From: Cyclobacteriaceae bacterium
GTDB lineage: Bacteria > Bacteroidota > Bacteroidia > Cytophagales > Cyclobacteriaceae
DNA: 64,000 nt
Direction of reading: 5' to 3'
Assembly (NCBI GenBank): GCA_019638285.1
Contig: JAHBUB010000013.1
Span: 22,406 to 86,405 of the forward strand
In this document: in pieces, positions 16,949 through 25,857 of the stretch
Layout of the letters: each line of letters begins with the position of its first letter
How positions within the stretch are numbered: the stretch's first letter is position 1
The notes under the pieces: generated by a model
What the model was told of the DNA's origin: nothing
What the model saw: the letters and a program-made list of their open reading frames with translations, nothing else
The model's database searches: none
Position numbers and translations under genes: made by a program

Positions 16949-19657
16949 ATGAGGAGATTTTTTATTGTTTTACTGTGTCTATGCGGTCTACAGGCTAATG
17001 CATCTCATATTGTTGGAGGTGAATTTGAATTACTCCATATCAGTGGTTCAACCTATAGACTCAATCTCATCATTTACTTCGATAAAATCAACGGAGCTGT
17101 AGGAGCGAAAGACCCTTCGGCAACAGCCTCTATTTTTCGTAAGAGTACGAATACCTTTATCTCCAGTGTGGTCTTACTATTGAGCAGCGAGAGCAATGTG
17201 GCCTATACGCAACTGGAGTGCTCCAGCGGAGAAATAATTACCGATAGACTTGTTTATACCACTACACTCAACTTAAGTCCTTCTCTGTTTAATGAACCGG
17301 AGGGATATTACGTAACCTGGGAAAGGTGTTGCAGGAATTACGCTATCACTAATATTTATAGCGATGACCCGGATCCACAAAATGGAGGAATATCGGCTGG
17401 ACAAACTTTTTTATTGGAGTTTCCTCCAGTGGTGAAAGATGGCAAGCCCTTTCTCAATTCTTCCCCCAGATTATTTCCTCCGCTCAATGATTATGCCTGT
17501 CCGGGAAGGCCCTATTATGTCGACTTTGCCGGTATTGATGACGATGGGGATTCGCTCGTGTATACCCTCACCACTCCCCTCAATACACACGAATCCACAG
17601 CCCTCCCGAAAATTTTACCCAAGCCCTACCCATTGGTGCAATGGCGTCCCGGTTTTGATATTGACCACGTAATAGGCGGAGATCCTGATCTCAAAATAAG
17701 CAAGAAGGGGCTACTCACGACTACCCCCGCGATTCAGGGATTATTTGTATTTGCAGTTAAGATAGAGGAGTATAGAAATAAGGAACTGATAGGTATATCA
17801 CGAAGAGATTTTCAAATGCTAGTGGTGGATGGTTGTGCGGATGCAGTGCCGCCAAAGATCACAGGACCTACCAATGTGACGTTGACCGCAGCAGATATGG
17901 GGCAGGACAGGTGCATTACAGTAACCGTGTCTGACGAAGATTCTGAAAAATTGGCACATAACTTTACTGAGAACATCCGCATACGTGCTGTGGGTATTAA
18001 TTTTAACAATAAGAACTTAACAGAAATCTTACCAGCAGAGGTGACTGCTACACTGACTCATGGCCGTACAAAGGACTTTACTATTTGTTTCCCAGTTTGC
18101 CCATTCTTTATTGGTGGACCTTATGAAGTGGGTATCATTGCGATGGATGATGCCTGTAGTCTTCCGCTACTGGATACGCTAAAAGTGACGGTTAACGTGA
18201 CGCCTCCACCCAATACCGATCCTTATTTTGACGATGCCACCCCCGTATTTTTAACGTTGCAAGAGGGCCAGAGTACTAAAGACCCATTGCTAAATCCACC
18301 ATTACCTCCGGGGTTACTTGAGTTTGAAATAAGAGATGATGAGGCCGATGAAATGCTTGTGTCAGTACTCACAGATGGTTTTATTTTGGAGGATGCCGGG
18401 TTTACATTTTCAATGAGCCAGGTGCCTGGTTCAGGGTTGGTTCAGGGAAAGCTTGAGTGGGATGCATTTTGTGATATTTATGATTTTACTAAGAGAACGA
18501 GTTTTAAAGTTACTATTCAGGTGGATGATTTGGATGAGTGTGGCTTGAATGAACCGATTAAGCTTGACTATAACTTTACTATTAATTTGCCGCACAACGG
18601 TCCTCCTATTATAGATACTAATCTCACTCCAGCCTTAAATGAAAGAGTGGTATCCGGTATTCAGCGTAGAATTTATGAGAATTTAAATTTTATTGTTACA
18701 GCGAAAGATCCGAACGCTTCCGATTATCTGGTACTTGATTTGTTGGGAAGCAACCAATTAAGTGCAGATTCCCTGCGAGGACTGGGAATCATTTTTACAA
18801 AAACGGAAGGTGTTTCACCCATCCAATCTCAATTCAACTGGAACCTGAACTGCGATAAACTGGACTTGGATAAACAGGATAGTTTTGATCTTCAGTTTCT
18901 GGTGGTGGATAGTTTAAATAAATGCAGAATTTACCAGGCAGACACGGTGGAGGTAGAGGTAAAGGTTTTACCTCCTCTTAATGCAATGCCATTGCTTACT
19001 GTCAATAATCTAAATTCAGATATGAAAATGGTTAATAATCAAATACAGGCGATTCGCGGCAATCAGATTGTACTCGGGTTGAAGGGCACGGATGCTGATA
19101 ATTTGCCACAGGATTTTATTAAGTTAGAAATGATTAAGGCCGAGGGAAATGTGGTTCCGAAGGGTTATGTTTTTGATACAGCGGAGGGCAAAGGATCTGT
19201 TTCGAGTACCTTCAGTTGGAACCCGGATTGTTCCATTTTTGAAAATGGGATATTCGAGAATGACTACACCTTTACTTTTCGTGTGAAAGACGACCGCTGT
19301 TTCAATGCAAAGGCTGATACAGTAGCAGTAAATATAAAAATCAAAGATATAGATGGAGGCGACAATGGCTTTACTCCTATCAACTACTTTTCACCCAATG
19401 ATGATGGCGTGAATGATTATTACGCCATGGAGATCAAAAATCCGAAAACGGGTGATATAGAGAATATTCTACCATTGGATAATTGTGTTTCGGAATTTCA
19501 GGCCATCCGAATTTATAATCGGTGGGGCAAGGAGGTTTTTGAGAGTACAGATAGAAATTTCAAATGGTTTGGAAAAGGAGAGGCAGCCGGTATTTATTAC
19601 TATCTAATCAAATATTCTAATAAAGAATATAAGGGCCCTCTTTCAATTCGTTATTGA
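16949..19657 (+). CDS. type IX-secreted surface protein with CHU_C C-terminal domain
   Basis: This large exported protein of 902 residues starts with a signal peptide (MRRFFIVLLCLCGLQANA) and the motif SHIVGGEFEL, common in Cytophagales surface proteins. The middle contains repeated immunoglobulin- or cadherin-like segments rich in acidic turns and cysteines (D-x-C motifs around NWNLNCDKLD and WNPDCSIF). The end is a gliding-motility-associated CHU_C domain: FSPNDDGVNDYY, then IYNRWGKEVFES and GIYYYLIKY. This domain directs proteins to type IX secretion in Bacteroidota. The frame is open from 16907, but the ATG at 16949 gives the signal peptide. The ligand or substrate is unknown; a structural or adhesive role is likely. 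Confidence 0.85.
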   Translation: MRRFFIVLLCLCGLQANASHIVGGEFELLHISGSTYRLNLIIYFDKINGAVGAKDPSATASIFRKSTNTFISSVVLLLSSESNVAYTQLECSSGEIITDRLVYTTTLNLSPSLFNEPEGYYVTWERCCRNYAITNIYSDDPDPQNGGISAGQTFLLEFPPVVKDGKPFLNSSPRLFPPLNDYACPGRPYYVDFAGIDDDGDSLVYTLTTPLNTHESTALPKILPKPYPLVQWRPGFDIDHVIGGDPDLKISKKGLLTTTPAIQGLFVFAVKIEEYRNKELIGISRRDFQMLVVDGCADAVPPKITGPTNVTLTAADMGQDRCITVTVSDEDSEKLAHNFTENIRIRAVGINFNNKNLTEILPAEVTATLTHGRTKDFTICFPVCPFFIGGPYEVGIIAMDDACSLPLLDTLKVTVNVTPPPNTDPYFDDATPVFLTLQEGQSTKDPLLNPPLPPGLLEFEIRDDEADEMLVSVLTDGFILEDAGFTFSMSQVPGSGLVQGKLEWDAFCDIYDFTKRTSFKVTIQVDDLDECGLNEPIKLDYNFTINLPHNGPPIIDTNLTPALNERVVSGIQRRIYENLNFIVTAKDPNASDYLVLDLLGSNQLSADSLRGLGIIFTKTEGVSPIQSQFNWNLNCDKLDLDKQDSFDLQFLVVDSLNKCRIYQADTVEVEVKVLPPLNAMPLLTVNNLNSDMKMVNNQIQAIRGNQIVLGLKGTDADNLPQDFIKLEMIKAEGNVVPKGYVFDTAEGKGSVSSTFSWNPDCSIFENGIFENDYTFTFRVKDDRCFNAKADTVAVNIKIKDIDGGDNGFTPINYFSPNDDGVNDYYAMEIKNPKTGDIENILPLDNCVSEFQAIRIYNRWGKEVFESTDRNFKWFGKGEAAGIYYYLIKYSNKEYKGPLSIRY

Positions 19658-19658
19658 G

Positions 19659-20393
19659 CTATAACTCAATCATTAATATTTGATCTTCCTTCACATACAC
19701 GTCCTGATTCATCCATTTCGTATGAATCCACACATCCTTTTTGCCCATGATATTTAACAGATGACCTTCATCTATGATTCCAACTACTGAAGCTCCTGCA
19801 GATGGGCCACTCATAAGATAGGTTGAGTTATGATGTACAATGCCCGAATGGGTAGTTTGACTAAGATTAACTTGAAAAAAGAGTAAACCAAGAAATACTA
19901 CTATAGAAATAGCCACAGGCATTCTATTCATCTCTTTTCTTCTCAAATAAATTAATAGGGCAACTAAAAGAATGATAATGGTGAGCAATAATTTGGAAAT
20001 AACGCCATAGTATTTTTTGAATAAGAGGGATATCTGCTGCGATTGACTCGATTCGTAACCTTGAAGGCGGTGTTTCTTAGCCAATTCTTCCATTTTGGAT
20101 TTGGCCAAGGCATCATCCGAAGCCAAGTGATATAGATTGAGGAAATACAAGGCTTCACTAATCTTTCCCAGTCCCTCTTGAATAAAGGCCATTTTAAGCA
20201 GCATGGACTCCGAGTATTCGTGCTTCTTTAATACCTCTTTATAGAGTTCAAGCGATTGTGTGTATTGTTTGGCAGTGAAAAGTGAATCTGCTTTTGTAAT
20301 CAGGCTGGCAGTTGACTGGGACAATGCGAGAATAGGGATAAGAAATAGTATAAGAATCAGAATATTTGAAATCGTCTTTTGCTTATTTTTCAT
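19659..20393 (-). CDS. BatE-like TPR and SH3 membrane protein
   Basis: A signal-like hydrophobic start (about 10-25, ending ALSQS) is followed by two or three TPR units (about 30-105). Two membrane helices come next (about 130-150 and 158-176), then an SH3-like end (about 190-244) containing SGPSAGASVVGIIDEGHLL. This order resembles BatE of the Bacteroidota aerotolerance (Bat) operons, but no batA-D genes are adjacent. The gene converges on the CHU_C protein with almost no gap. Function is unproven; a scaffold sensing envelope state is a fair guess. Confidence 0.6.
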   Translation of the reverse strand: MKNKQKTISNILILILFLIPILALSQSTASLITKADSLFTAKQYTQSLELYKEVLKKHEYSESMLLKMAFIQEGLGKISEALYFLNLYHLASDDALAKSKMEELAKKHRLQGYESSQSQQISLLFKKYYGVISKLLLTIIILLVALLIYLRRKEMNRMPVAISIVVFLGLLFFQVNLSQTTHSGIVHHNSTYLMSGPSAGASVVGIIDEGHLLNIMGKKDVWIHTKWMNQDVYVKEDQILMIEL

Positions 20394-20450
20394 AACCTGT
20401 TACCTTTGTGCCCTCAAATCAGGGGAGCCTCAAATTTAGGCAAGATTGAT

Positions 20451-20465
20451 AAGATTCCGTAGCTC
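20451..20465 (+). repeat. partial copy of the tRNA-Lys 5' end
   Basis: AAGATTCCGTAGCTC here is repeated exactly at 20505-20519, where it forms the 5' end of the tRNA-Lys gene. The copies are 54 bp apart. The first continues into unrelated sequence, so it is a tRNA fragment and not a second gene. Confidence 0.8.
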
Positions 20466-20506
20466 TCCCGAAGGGCTGTCGTGATGAGAGAAAGATTTCG
20501 GGAAAA

Positions 20507-20579
20507 GATTCCGTAGCTCAGCTGGTAGAGCATAACACTTTTAATGTTAGGGTCCTGGGTTCGAATCCCAGCGGGATCA
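20507..20579 (+). tRNA. tRNA-Lys (anticodon TTT)
   Basis: A 73-base cloverleaf: acceptor GATTCCG pairs with CGGGATC (one G-U), followed by discriminator A. The D arm is GCTCAGCTGGTAGAGC. The anticodon loop CTTTTAA gives anticodon TTT, and the T arm is CTGGGTTCGAATCCCAG. CCA is not encoded. A terminator follows 25 bp later. Confidence 0.96.
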
Positions 20580-20603
20580 CACGCTTGATAAGCAGGTTGA
20601 ATC

Positions 20604-20640
20604 AAACCCTCGAAACGCAACGTTTTGAGGGTTTTTTGTT
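20604..20640 (+). terminator. terminator after tRNA-Lys
   Basis: AAACCCTCGAAAC and GTTTTGAGGGTTT form a 13-bp stem with one G-U pair and a 5-base loop. The 3' arm runs straight into a T-rich tract. It fits transcription ending after the tRNA. Confidence 0.85.
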
Positions 20641-20860
20641 TTATGCCTATCCAGATCATTTTTATTTGTCCATCTTTTCCGTCTCCGTTGACGTGTAAGG
20701 ATTAAACGAGTCAAACTCCAAGAACGATGTATTGATCATGTTACTGGTGATTTTCTCCCCCTCGCAAACTCATTGACACCTTGTAAATAGGCAATACCAT
20801 TATCAAGAACAATGAAAACATTTGGTCTACCCAACAATTAAACTGTATGTAAAGACATCC

Positions 20861-23137
20861 TTAGAAAGAGAATTTTACTCCTGTTTTGATGAATGTAGGA
20901 TCTCCTGGAGTAAATGTAAGTTCAGAAATACCTGCTGTTTCCCCTGGTAGCCGGGTGAGTGTATCAAATTGAGCTTCGTTCCAGTTACGGTTTAGAAGAT
21001 TCGTAGCAGATAAGCTCCATTCAAACCGTGATTTGGAATAAGTGACTACGGCATCAAGGAGAAAGTACCCTTTGGCAGTGACAGAGTTGTCTTCATCGGC
21101 AGGTCGGTCGGAGACCAATCGATAGCGAAGGCTGGCATGAAGTCCATTCTTTAATGAAAGAGTTATGCCAGCGATACTGGTGAGGGTGGGAGCCAATGGA
21201 ATATAATTCTCACCTTCGGGATCATTGATGGATCGTCCATGGGAATAGTTGCCATCGAAATCCAAAAATAAATGATTTAGTGGCTGGTAACGCAATGAAA
21301 AATCAACGCCATAGCGCTGCGTTTCACCACTTGGCTCTACAACTGCCTCGTCCCCTACATAAACGAACTCCTGCTCCATGTATAATTGCCATACGGCAAA
21401 ATTGATAAGAAGATTTTTTATTGGTTTGACAAATAAGCCAACATCTGTTCCAAAGGCCCTTGGTAGAATTTGGTTTCCTTGTTGTGCTACCACTACACGA
21501 GCATCATTGGAATGAAAACCAAATCCAGACTTAATATAGAATTGAAGATCGTTGCTGGTATTATAAAATAGATTCAGTTTCGGATTGACAATAGAAGCCG
21601 TTTGTGATTGTCGATTGTATAAACTGTCGAGCTTGTTAGCATATTGAAAAGAAAAAGCATCAATCCTTACACCAGCATTTAGTATAAGTTTAGGTGATAA
21701 ATTGAATTTCAAGTCAGCATAAGTGCTCGCATTGATTTGGTCTACTTCACCCAGTGCAATTGGATTAATAAATTTGTACCTGGCTTTAACGTGCGACAAT
21801 TCATTGTTATTAATGTCATCATACCGAAGGCCCACACCAAATTCAGACTGGATAACTTTATTGCCTATGTGGAATTCTTTCTGATAGGAGCCATTGTATC
21901 CGTAAATGATTCGCTTCTCTTTTTGCTTGATCTCGTCTCCATTGATGGAGTCATTTAATAGATAAGTGAAATTTGAGTACAATTCAAAATTGTAACTACT
22001 CAGGTAGAACTGATTCTTAAAACTAGATCCATCTTCAAGAAATTTAACAAGTGAAAAATTGGCATTACTTCTTCCTGTATAACCTCCTTCCGTGTTATCA
22101 AGCGCACCAAAACGGCTGATCAAACCCGAGGAAACAGCCCGTTCTGGAACTTGTCCGGAAGCATCCCATTCGCTTTTAAAAGTTGATACAGATGCAGTAA
22201 AGAATTTATCCGATCCGATTTGACCATTGAATTTTCCAAACAAGTTGATGCGATTGAAATTTTGAGGACTTACAAATGGTCCATTTGTATACTGGTATTC
22301 GGTGGCCAAATAAGCATTCTGATTTTTAGGAGAGTCACTGAGAAGGTCAAACAAACCTACTAAACGGTATGTGTCAAATCGTCCAGCCTCCAGCTTCACA
22401 CTACTTCTATCAAGAGAATTCTTTGTTTGAAAATTTGCGTATCCTGCGGTATTAAAATCTCCAATGGATGAATAATAGGGACCTTTATTGAAATTGACAA
22501 AGTCAATGATCTCGGGTGTGAGAAAATGAAGGTCTGCATACCCTTGCCCATGCGCATGGGAAACCATATTGACGGGCATTCCGTCTACGGCAAGACTCAG
22601 GTCTGTTCCATGATCAATATCAAAACCCCTCAGAAATATCTGTTCTGCCTTTCCGCCACCAGCGTGTTGAGAGGTGACCACACCAGGGATCATGCGCAAT
22701 ATCTCCTGAGATGATTTAACTGGTCGCAAGGCTATGTCTATTTTTGAAATATTAGTCATAGTGGTTTCTGTGGTAGCTGCACCACTCACAATGATTTCGT
22801 TCAGATTCAATGTAGAGTGGGCCATCAAAACCTTCACATCTACAGTTTCATTTTCACGGAGTCCAACGGTTATCTCCTGAGGAGCATATCCAATGTAGGT
22901 CACTCGAAGGGTATACGTACCTGTAGTAAGATTGTCAAACTTAAAATTACCCAATTGGTCTGTTGATGTAATCTGTTGATTGCCATTCAACACAACCGAT
23001 GCACCATATAGTGAGGTGTGTGAGAGAGAGTCTGAGACATTGCCTTTGATAAGCGCCCCATGTGCGCTGGCATGCAGAAGGGAGCCCAAAATAAGAAAGA
23101 AAAATAGACAGTTTTTTTGAAATAAAACTTTTGCCAT
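20861..23137 (-). CDS. TonB-dependent outer-membrane receptor
   Basis: This 758-residue outer-membrane transporter has a signal peptide, then a carboxypeptidase-regulatory-like domain (about 32-110, with GASVVLNGNQQ and GYAPQEITVGL). A plug domain follows (RMIPGVVTSQHAGGGKAEQIFLRGFDIDHGT) and then a beta-barrel ending in an aromatic residue (GVKFSF). The frame is open to 23209, but the ATG at 23137 starts a standard signal peptide. The plug contains a His-rich stretch (DIDHGTDLSLAVDGMPVNMVSHAHGQGYAD split by other residues), which may hint at metal traffic. There is no SusD partner beside it, so a siderophore, metal or vitamin ligand is more likely than a glycan. Confidence 0.9.
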   Translation of the reverse strand: MAKVLFQKNCLFFFLILGSLLHASAHGALIKGNVSDSLSHTSLYGASVVLNGNQQITSTDQLGNFKFDNLTTGTYTLRVTYIGYAPQEITVGLRENETVDVKVLMAHSTLNLNEIIVSGAATTETTMTNISKIDIALRPVKSSQEILRMIPGVVTSQHAGGGKAEQIFLRGFDIDHGTDLSLAVDGMPVNMVSHAHGQGYADLHFLTPEIIDFVNFNKGPYYSSIGDFNTAGYANFQTKNSLDRSSVKLEAGRFDTYRLVGLFDLLSDSPKNQNAYLATEYQYTNGPFVSPQNFNRINLFGKFNGQIGSDKFFTASVSTFKSEWDASGQVPERAVSSGLISRFGALDNTEGGYTGRSNANFSLVKFLEDGSSFKNQFYLSSYNFELYSNFTYLLNDSINGDEIKQKEKRIIYGYNGSYQKEFHIGNKVIQSEFGVGLRYDDINNNELSHVKARYKFINPIALGEVDQINASTYADLKFNLSPKLILNAGVRIDAFSFQYANKLDSLYNRQSQTASIVNPKLNLFYNTSNDLQFYIKSGFGFHSNDARVVVAQQGNQILPRAFGTDVGLFVKPIKNLLINFAVWQLYMEQEFVYVGDEAVVEPSGETQRYGVDFSLRYQPLNHLFLDFDGNYSHGRSINDPEGENYIPLAPTLTSIAGITLSLKNGLHASLRYRLVSDRPADEDNSVTAKGYFLLDAVVTYSKSRFEWSLSATNLLNRNWNEAQFDTLTRLPGETAGISELTFTPGDPTFIKTGVKFSF

Positions 23138-23252
23138 GAAACATGTAATTGTAAGAATAAAAGTATCAAATGATTTTGGTTTGATAAACCCGTTTGCATA
23201 AAAGCACAATTCTTATTTATTTCGAAATCGAAAACTATAGATCAATGAATAC

Positions 23253-23447
23253 TCAACGATCCTTATTAATATCAGCAGCAGGATCCTCGTTGTAGTTTTG
23301 ATACGAGGGGTGTTTGTAGTTAACCTTGACAGAATATCTTTGAAAAATACGTTTCCAATTCTTCACTAACGAATAGTGGTGAATCTCCTCTATTAAGTTA
23401 AATGTAATCTGTTGGCGGAAACACCTAAATGAATGCTTGAGCAGCAT
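23253..23447 (-). CDS. possible small protein, unrecognised
   Basis: This 64-codon frame is the only plausible coding sequence in the roughly 430-bp gap between the TonB receptor start and the Rrf2 gene. The product is hydrophilic and basic with no signal peptide or membrane segment, and I recognise no family. Codons resemble those of neighbours, but the size makes chance occurrence quite possible. The rest of this gap shows only the Rrf2 operator described separately. Confidence 0.22.
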   Translation of the reverse strand: MLLKHSFRCFRQQITFNLIEEIHHYSLVKNWKRIFQRYSVKVNYKHPSYQNYNEDPAADINKDR

Positions 23448-23497
23448 ATATAATGGTATACTGGAGTAGAGATCATTTTGAGTATCCTTTTAAATAA

Positions 23498-23531
23498 TTT
23501 TTAAATCGGATGTTATTGTCCGATTTAAAAA
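23498..23531. promoter_or_regulatory. Rrf2 operator (autoregulatory), perfect inverted repeat
   Basis: TTTTTAAATCGGA and TCCGATTTAAAAA are exact 13-bp inverted repeats separated by TGTTATTG. The site ends 32 bp before the Rrf2 gene, overlapping where its promoter should be. A related sequence stands before the haem-copper gene, which makes a binding site for this regulator likely. Confidence 0.75.
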
Positions 23532-23563
23532 ATCTATCTATTTTGCGGGAATAAAGACAAATT

Positions 23564-23998
23564 ATGTTTTCTAAGTCCTGCGAATATGGAATAAGAGCAA
23601 CCGCATTTATAGCAGTTCAGGCAACTATGAGTAAGCGAGCTTGTTTAAAGGACATTGCGAAGGCCATTGATTCACCCGTAGCATTTACAGCCAAGATTCT
23701 CCAGCAGTTGGCGAGGACAGGAATTATTCACTCTGTACAAGGTGCGGCAGGAGGGTTTGAAATGGATGAATCCAGAATACATAAAATTATGTTGAGTCAG
23801 ATTGTGGCGGCCATTGATGGCGATAATATATACAAAGGTTGTGGACTTGGGCTAGGGACTTGCAATGCCAGCAAACCATGCCCCGTTCATGATAAGTTTG
23901 TTATCATCAGGGAGGAGTTAAAAGATATGTTGGAGGGCACTTCTGTTCAAGACCTTACGTTGGGTTTAAGAAATGGACTTACCTATTTAAAACGGTAA
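23564..23998 (+). CDS. Rrf2-family transcriptional regulator with Fe-S cysteines
   Basis: This 144-residue winged-helix regulator (SKSCEYGIRATAFIA start; recognition helix region TAKILQQLARTGII, then GAAGGFEM) belongs to the IscR/NsrR family. Cys93, Cys100 and Cys106 (GCGLGLGTCNASKPC) sit where family members hold an Fe-S cluster. Together with the RIC protein, hemerythrin and haem-copper genes downstream, this suggests an NsrR-like nitric-oxide sensor or an Fe-S/oxygen sensor. A perfect palindrome lies before the gene and a half-conserved copy before the next gene. NsrR is the best guess but the symbol is withheld. Confidence 0.88.
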   Translation: MFSKSCEYGIRATAFIAVQATMSKRACLKDIAKAIDSPVAFTAKILQQLARTGIIHSVQGAAGGFEMDESRIHKIMLSQIVAAIDGDNIYKGCGLGLGTCNASKPCPVHDKFVIIREELKDMLEGTSVQDLTLGLRNGLTYLKR

Positions 23999-24011
23999 AA
24001 AAATTAAATAC

Positions 24012-24038
24012 AAATCGGATGTTTTTATCCTGCTTAAA
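24012..24038. promoter_or_regulatory. second Rrf2 operator, before the cbb3-like gene
   Basis: AAATCGGATGTTTTTATCC matches AAATCGGATGTTATTGTCC in the autoregulatory site at all but two positions. The right half then degenerates (TGCTTAAA instead of GATTTAAA). It lies in the 41-bp gap between the Rrf2 gene and the oxidase-like gene. It covers a spurious upstream ATG at 24019, which helps place the true start at 24040. Confidence 0.65.
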
Positions 24039-24039
24039 A

Positions 24040-25845
24040 ATGAATAGTAGAAAGTTTAGTTATCTCTTTGTCATGATGGCAATGCTATTGCCAAACTTGG
24101 TATTTGCACAATCTGCTCCTAACCCTGAAAATTGGCTCACCAGTCCTGGGATAATTGGAACATTTTTTCTTATTGCAATTGTATTGATCATTGCTATTGT
24201 CATTGCATTATTTCGAGCCAGTTCATATATCGGAACTGTAAAGGCAAAAAAATTGAATGCGGAAAAAATGGCCTTCAATGAGGATCTGATAGGGCTGAGC
24301 GAGTCAGAGATAGACGAAATACTGTTGAAGCGTAAGCAGGCATTAAAGTTTAAATTGGCAGGAGAGGAGTTGGGTAGTGCAGAACAAGCTTTGGATGAGA
24401 AAGGATTGGTCTCTAAAGTGAGTCACGATCCTGGGGCTCCACTCGTGGATGAAAAAAGAAAATCACCTCTTATTTTTGAGACACCGCCTGACCTGAAGAA
24501 GATTATTATTTTTTACTTGGGGGCATCCGTATTCTGGTTGGTCTTTGGTACACTGGTGGGGCAGTATGTCGGAATGAAGTTTGTTTGGCCTGATATGGAT
24601 CACGTGGCCTGGTTATCTTTTGGCCGTTTAAGGCCTGTGCATACCAATACAGTTTTTTGGGGTTGGGCCTCCATGGCAATGATTGGGTTGGGCTATTTTG
24701 TAATAGCCAGAACATCTAACACTACAATTCACAGTTATAAGTGGGCGTGGACTGCCTGGTGGTTTCTGAATTTATCCGTCTTGATGGGAAACTATTTTCT
24801 TATGATTGGAATCAACAATGGAGGAGGTGAATACCGTGAATATATTTGGCCAATTACTTTAATTTTTGCGCTTGGCTTAGTGATTACATTCTTCAATTAT
24901 TACAAGACGGTAGCCAATCGAAAGATATCTGAAATCTACATATCCAATTGGTATATTCTTGCCGCACTTATTTGGACTATAGTACTCGTTACTATTGGCT
25001 ACATACCGACTTATCAGGATGGTTTAGGGGAAACTGTTATTCAGGGATATTATATGCATCAGGGCGTGGGCATGTGGTTTATGACATTTACATTGGGTTT
25101 AACTTATTATTATCTTCCCTCTTCGTTAAACAAACCAATCTATTCTTATTCATTGGGTGTTTTGGCATTCTGGACACAGATGTTGTTTTATACAATGATA
25201 GGATCGCACCACTTTGTGTTTAGCCCACTGCCTTGGTGGTTGCAAACAGTTGCCATTGTCTTTAGTGCAGGTATGTTTATCCCGGTGGTAGCAGGCACTA
25301 CAAACTTTTTGATGACGATGAAGGGAAGTTGGAATCACATTTCGAAAAGCTATGTTTTACCTTTTTTCCTTGTGGGTGTAGTGTTCTACTTTGTGGGCTC
25401 TACCCAAGGGAGCCTTCAGGCATTCCGATTTACCAACTATGTATGGCACTTCACCGATTTTAATGTGGCGCACTCTCACATGACTATGTATGGTATCATT
25501 TCTTTTTTATTATGGGCTAGTATTTATGCGATTCTTCCAAAAATTACGGGCAAAGAGCCAAAACAACTTTTTGTAGGAGTGCATTTTTGGATGGCTTTCA
25601 TTGGATTGTTTGCCTATATGATTTCAATGATGGCAGGGGGAACTCTGAGAGGTTTGAGTTGGATTGAAGGGAATTATTTTATTCAATCCGTTGTGCTTAT
25701 GAAACCATATTGGGTGTGGCGCGCCATTGGCGGGTCGCTTATGTTTCTTTCACATCTCATGTTTGCGTACAATTTCTACGTGATGACAAGAAGGCCGCTC
25801 GTTCTTGCAGATCAAACTAAAAAATTAGATACTATAACAGCTTAA
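24040..25845 (+). CDS. cbb3-like haem-copper reductase catalytic subunit
   Basis: This 601-residue membrane protein is homologous to CcoN. Expected ligands are His201 (low-spin haem), His340 and His390-His391 (CuB), and His478 and His480 (haems, in NVAHSHMTMYG). Tyr384 aligns with the tyrosine that cross-links to a CuB histidine in cbb3 oxidases, which favours oxygen reduction over pure NO reductase. Unusually, the core is preceded by a signal-like peptide (ending VFAQ), an extra membrane helix (about 37-60) and about 90 charged residues before the first canonical helix. The Rrf2 operator and downstream RIC and hemerythrin genes suggest induction under NO or low oxygen. An NO-reducing function is possible; ccoN is the safe homology statement. 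Confidence 0.85.
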   Translation: MNSRKFSYLFVMMAMLLPNLVFAQSAPNPENWLTSPGIIGTFFLIAIVLIIAIVIALFRASSYIGTVKAKKLNAEKMAFNEDLIGLSESEIDEILLKRKQALKFKLAGEELGSAEQALDEKGLVSKVSHDPGAPLVDEKRKSPLIFETPPDLKKIIIFYLGASVFWLVFGTLVGQYVGMKFVWPDMDHVAWLSFGRLRPVHTNTVFWGWASMAMIGLGYFVIARTSNTTIHSYKWAWTAWWFLNLSVLMGNYFLMIGINNGGGEYREYIWPITLIFALGLVITFFNYYKTVANRKISEIYISNWYILAALIWTIVLVTIGYIPTYQDGLGETVIQGYYMHQGVGMWFMTFTLGLTYYYLPSSLNKPIYSYSLGVLAFWTQMLFYTMIGSHHFVFSPLPWWLQTVAIVFSAGMFIPVVAGTTNFLMTMKGSWNHISKSYVLPFFLVGVVFYFVGSTQGSLQAFRFTNYVWHFTDFNVAHSHMTMYGIISFLLWASIYAILPKITGKEPKQLFVGVHFWMAFIGLFAYMISMMAGGTLRGLSWIEGNYFIQSVVLMKPYWVWRAIGGSLMFLSHLMFAYNFYVMTRRPLVLADQTKKLDTITA

Positions 25846-25857
25846 AATAATTTACGC

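Noticed and set aside
20441-20506. Second tRNA gene upstream of tRNA-Lys
   Set aside because: Only the first 15 bases match; no anticodon or T arm follows.
24019-24039. Upstream ATG for the cbb3-like gene
   Set aside because: It lies inside the second Rrf2 operator copy; the ATG at 24040 gives a cleaner signal peptide.
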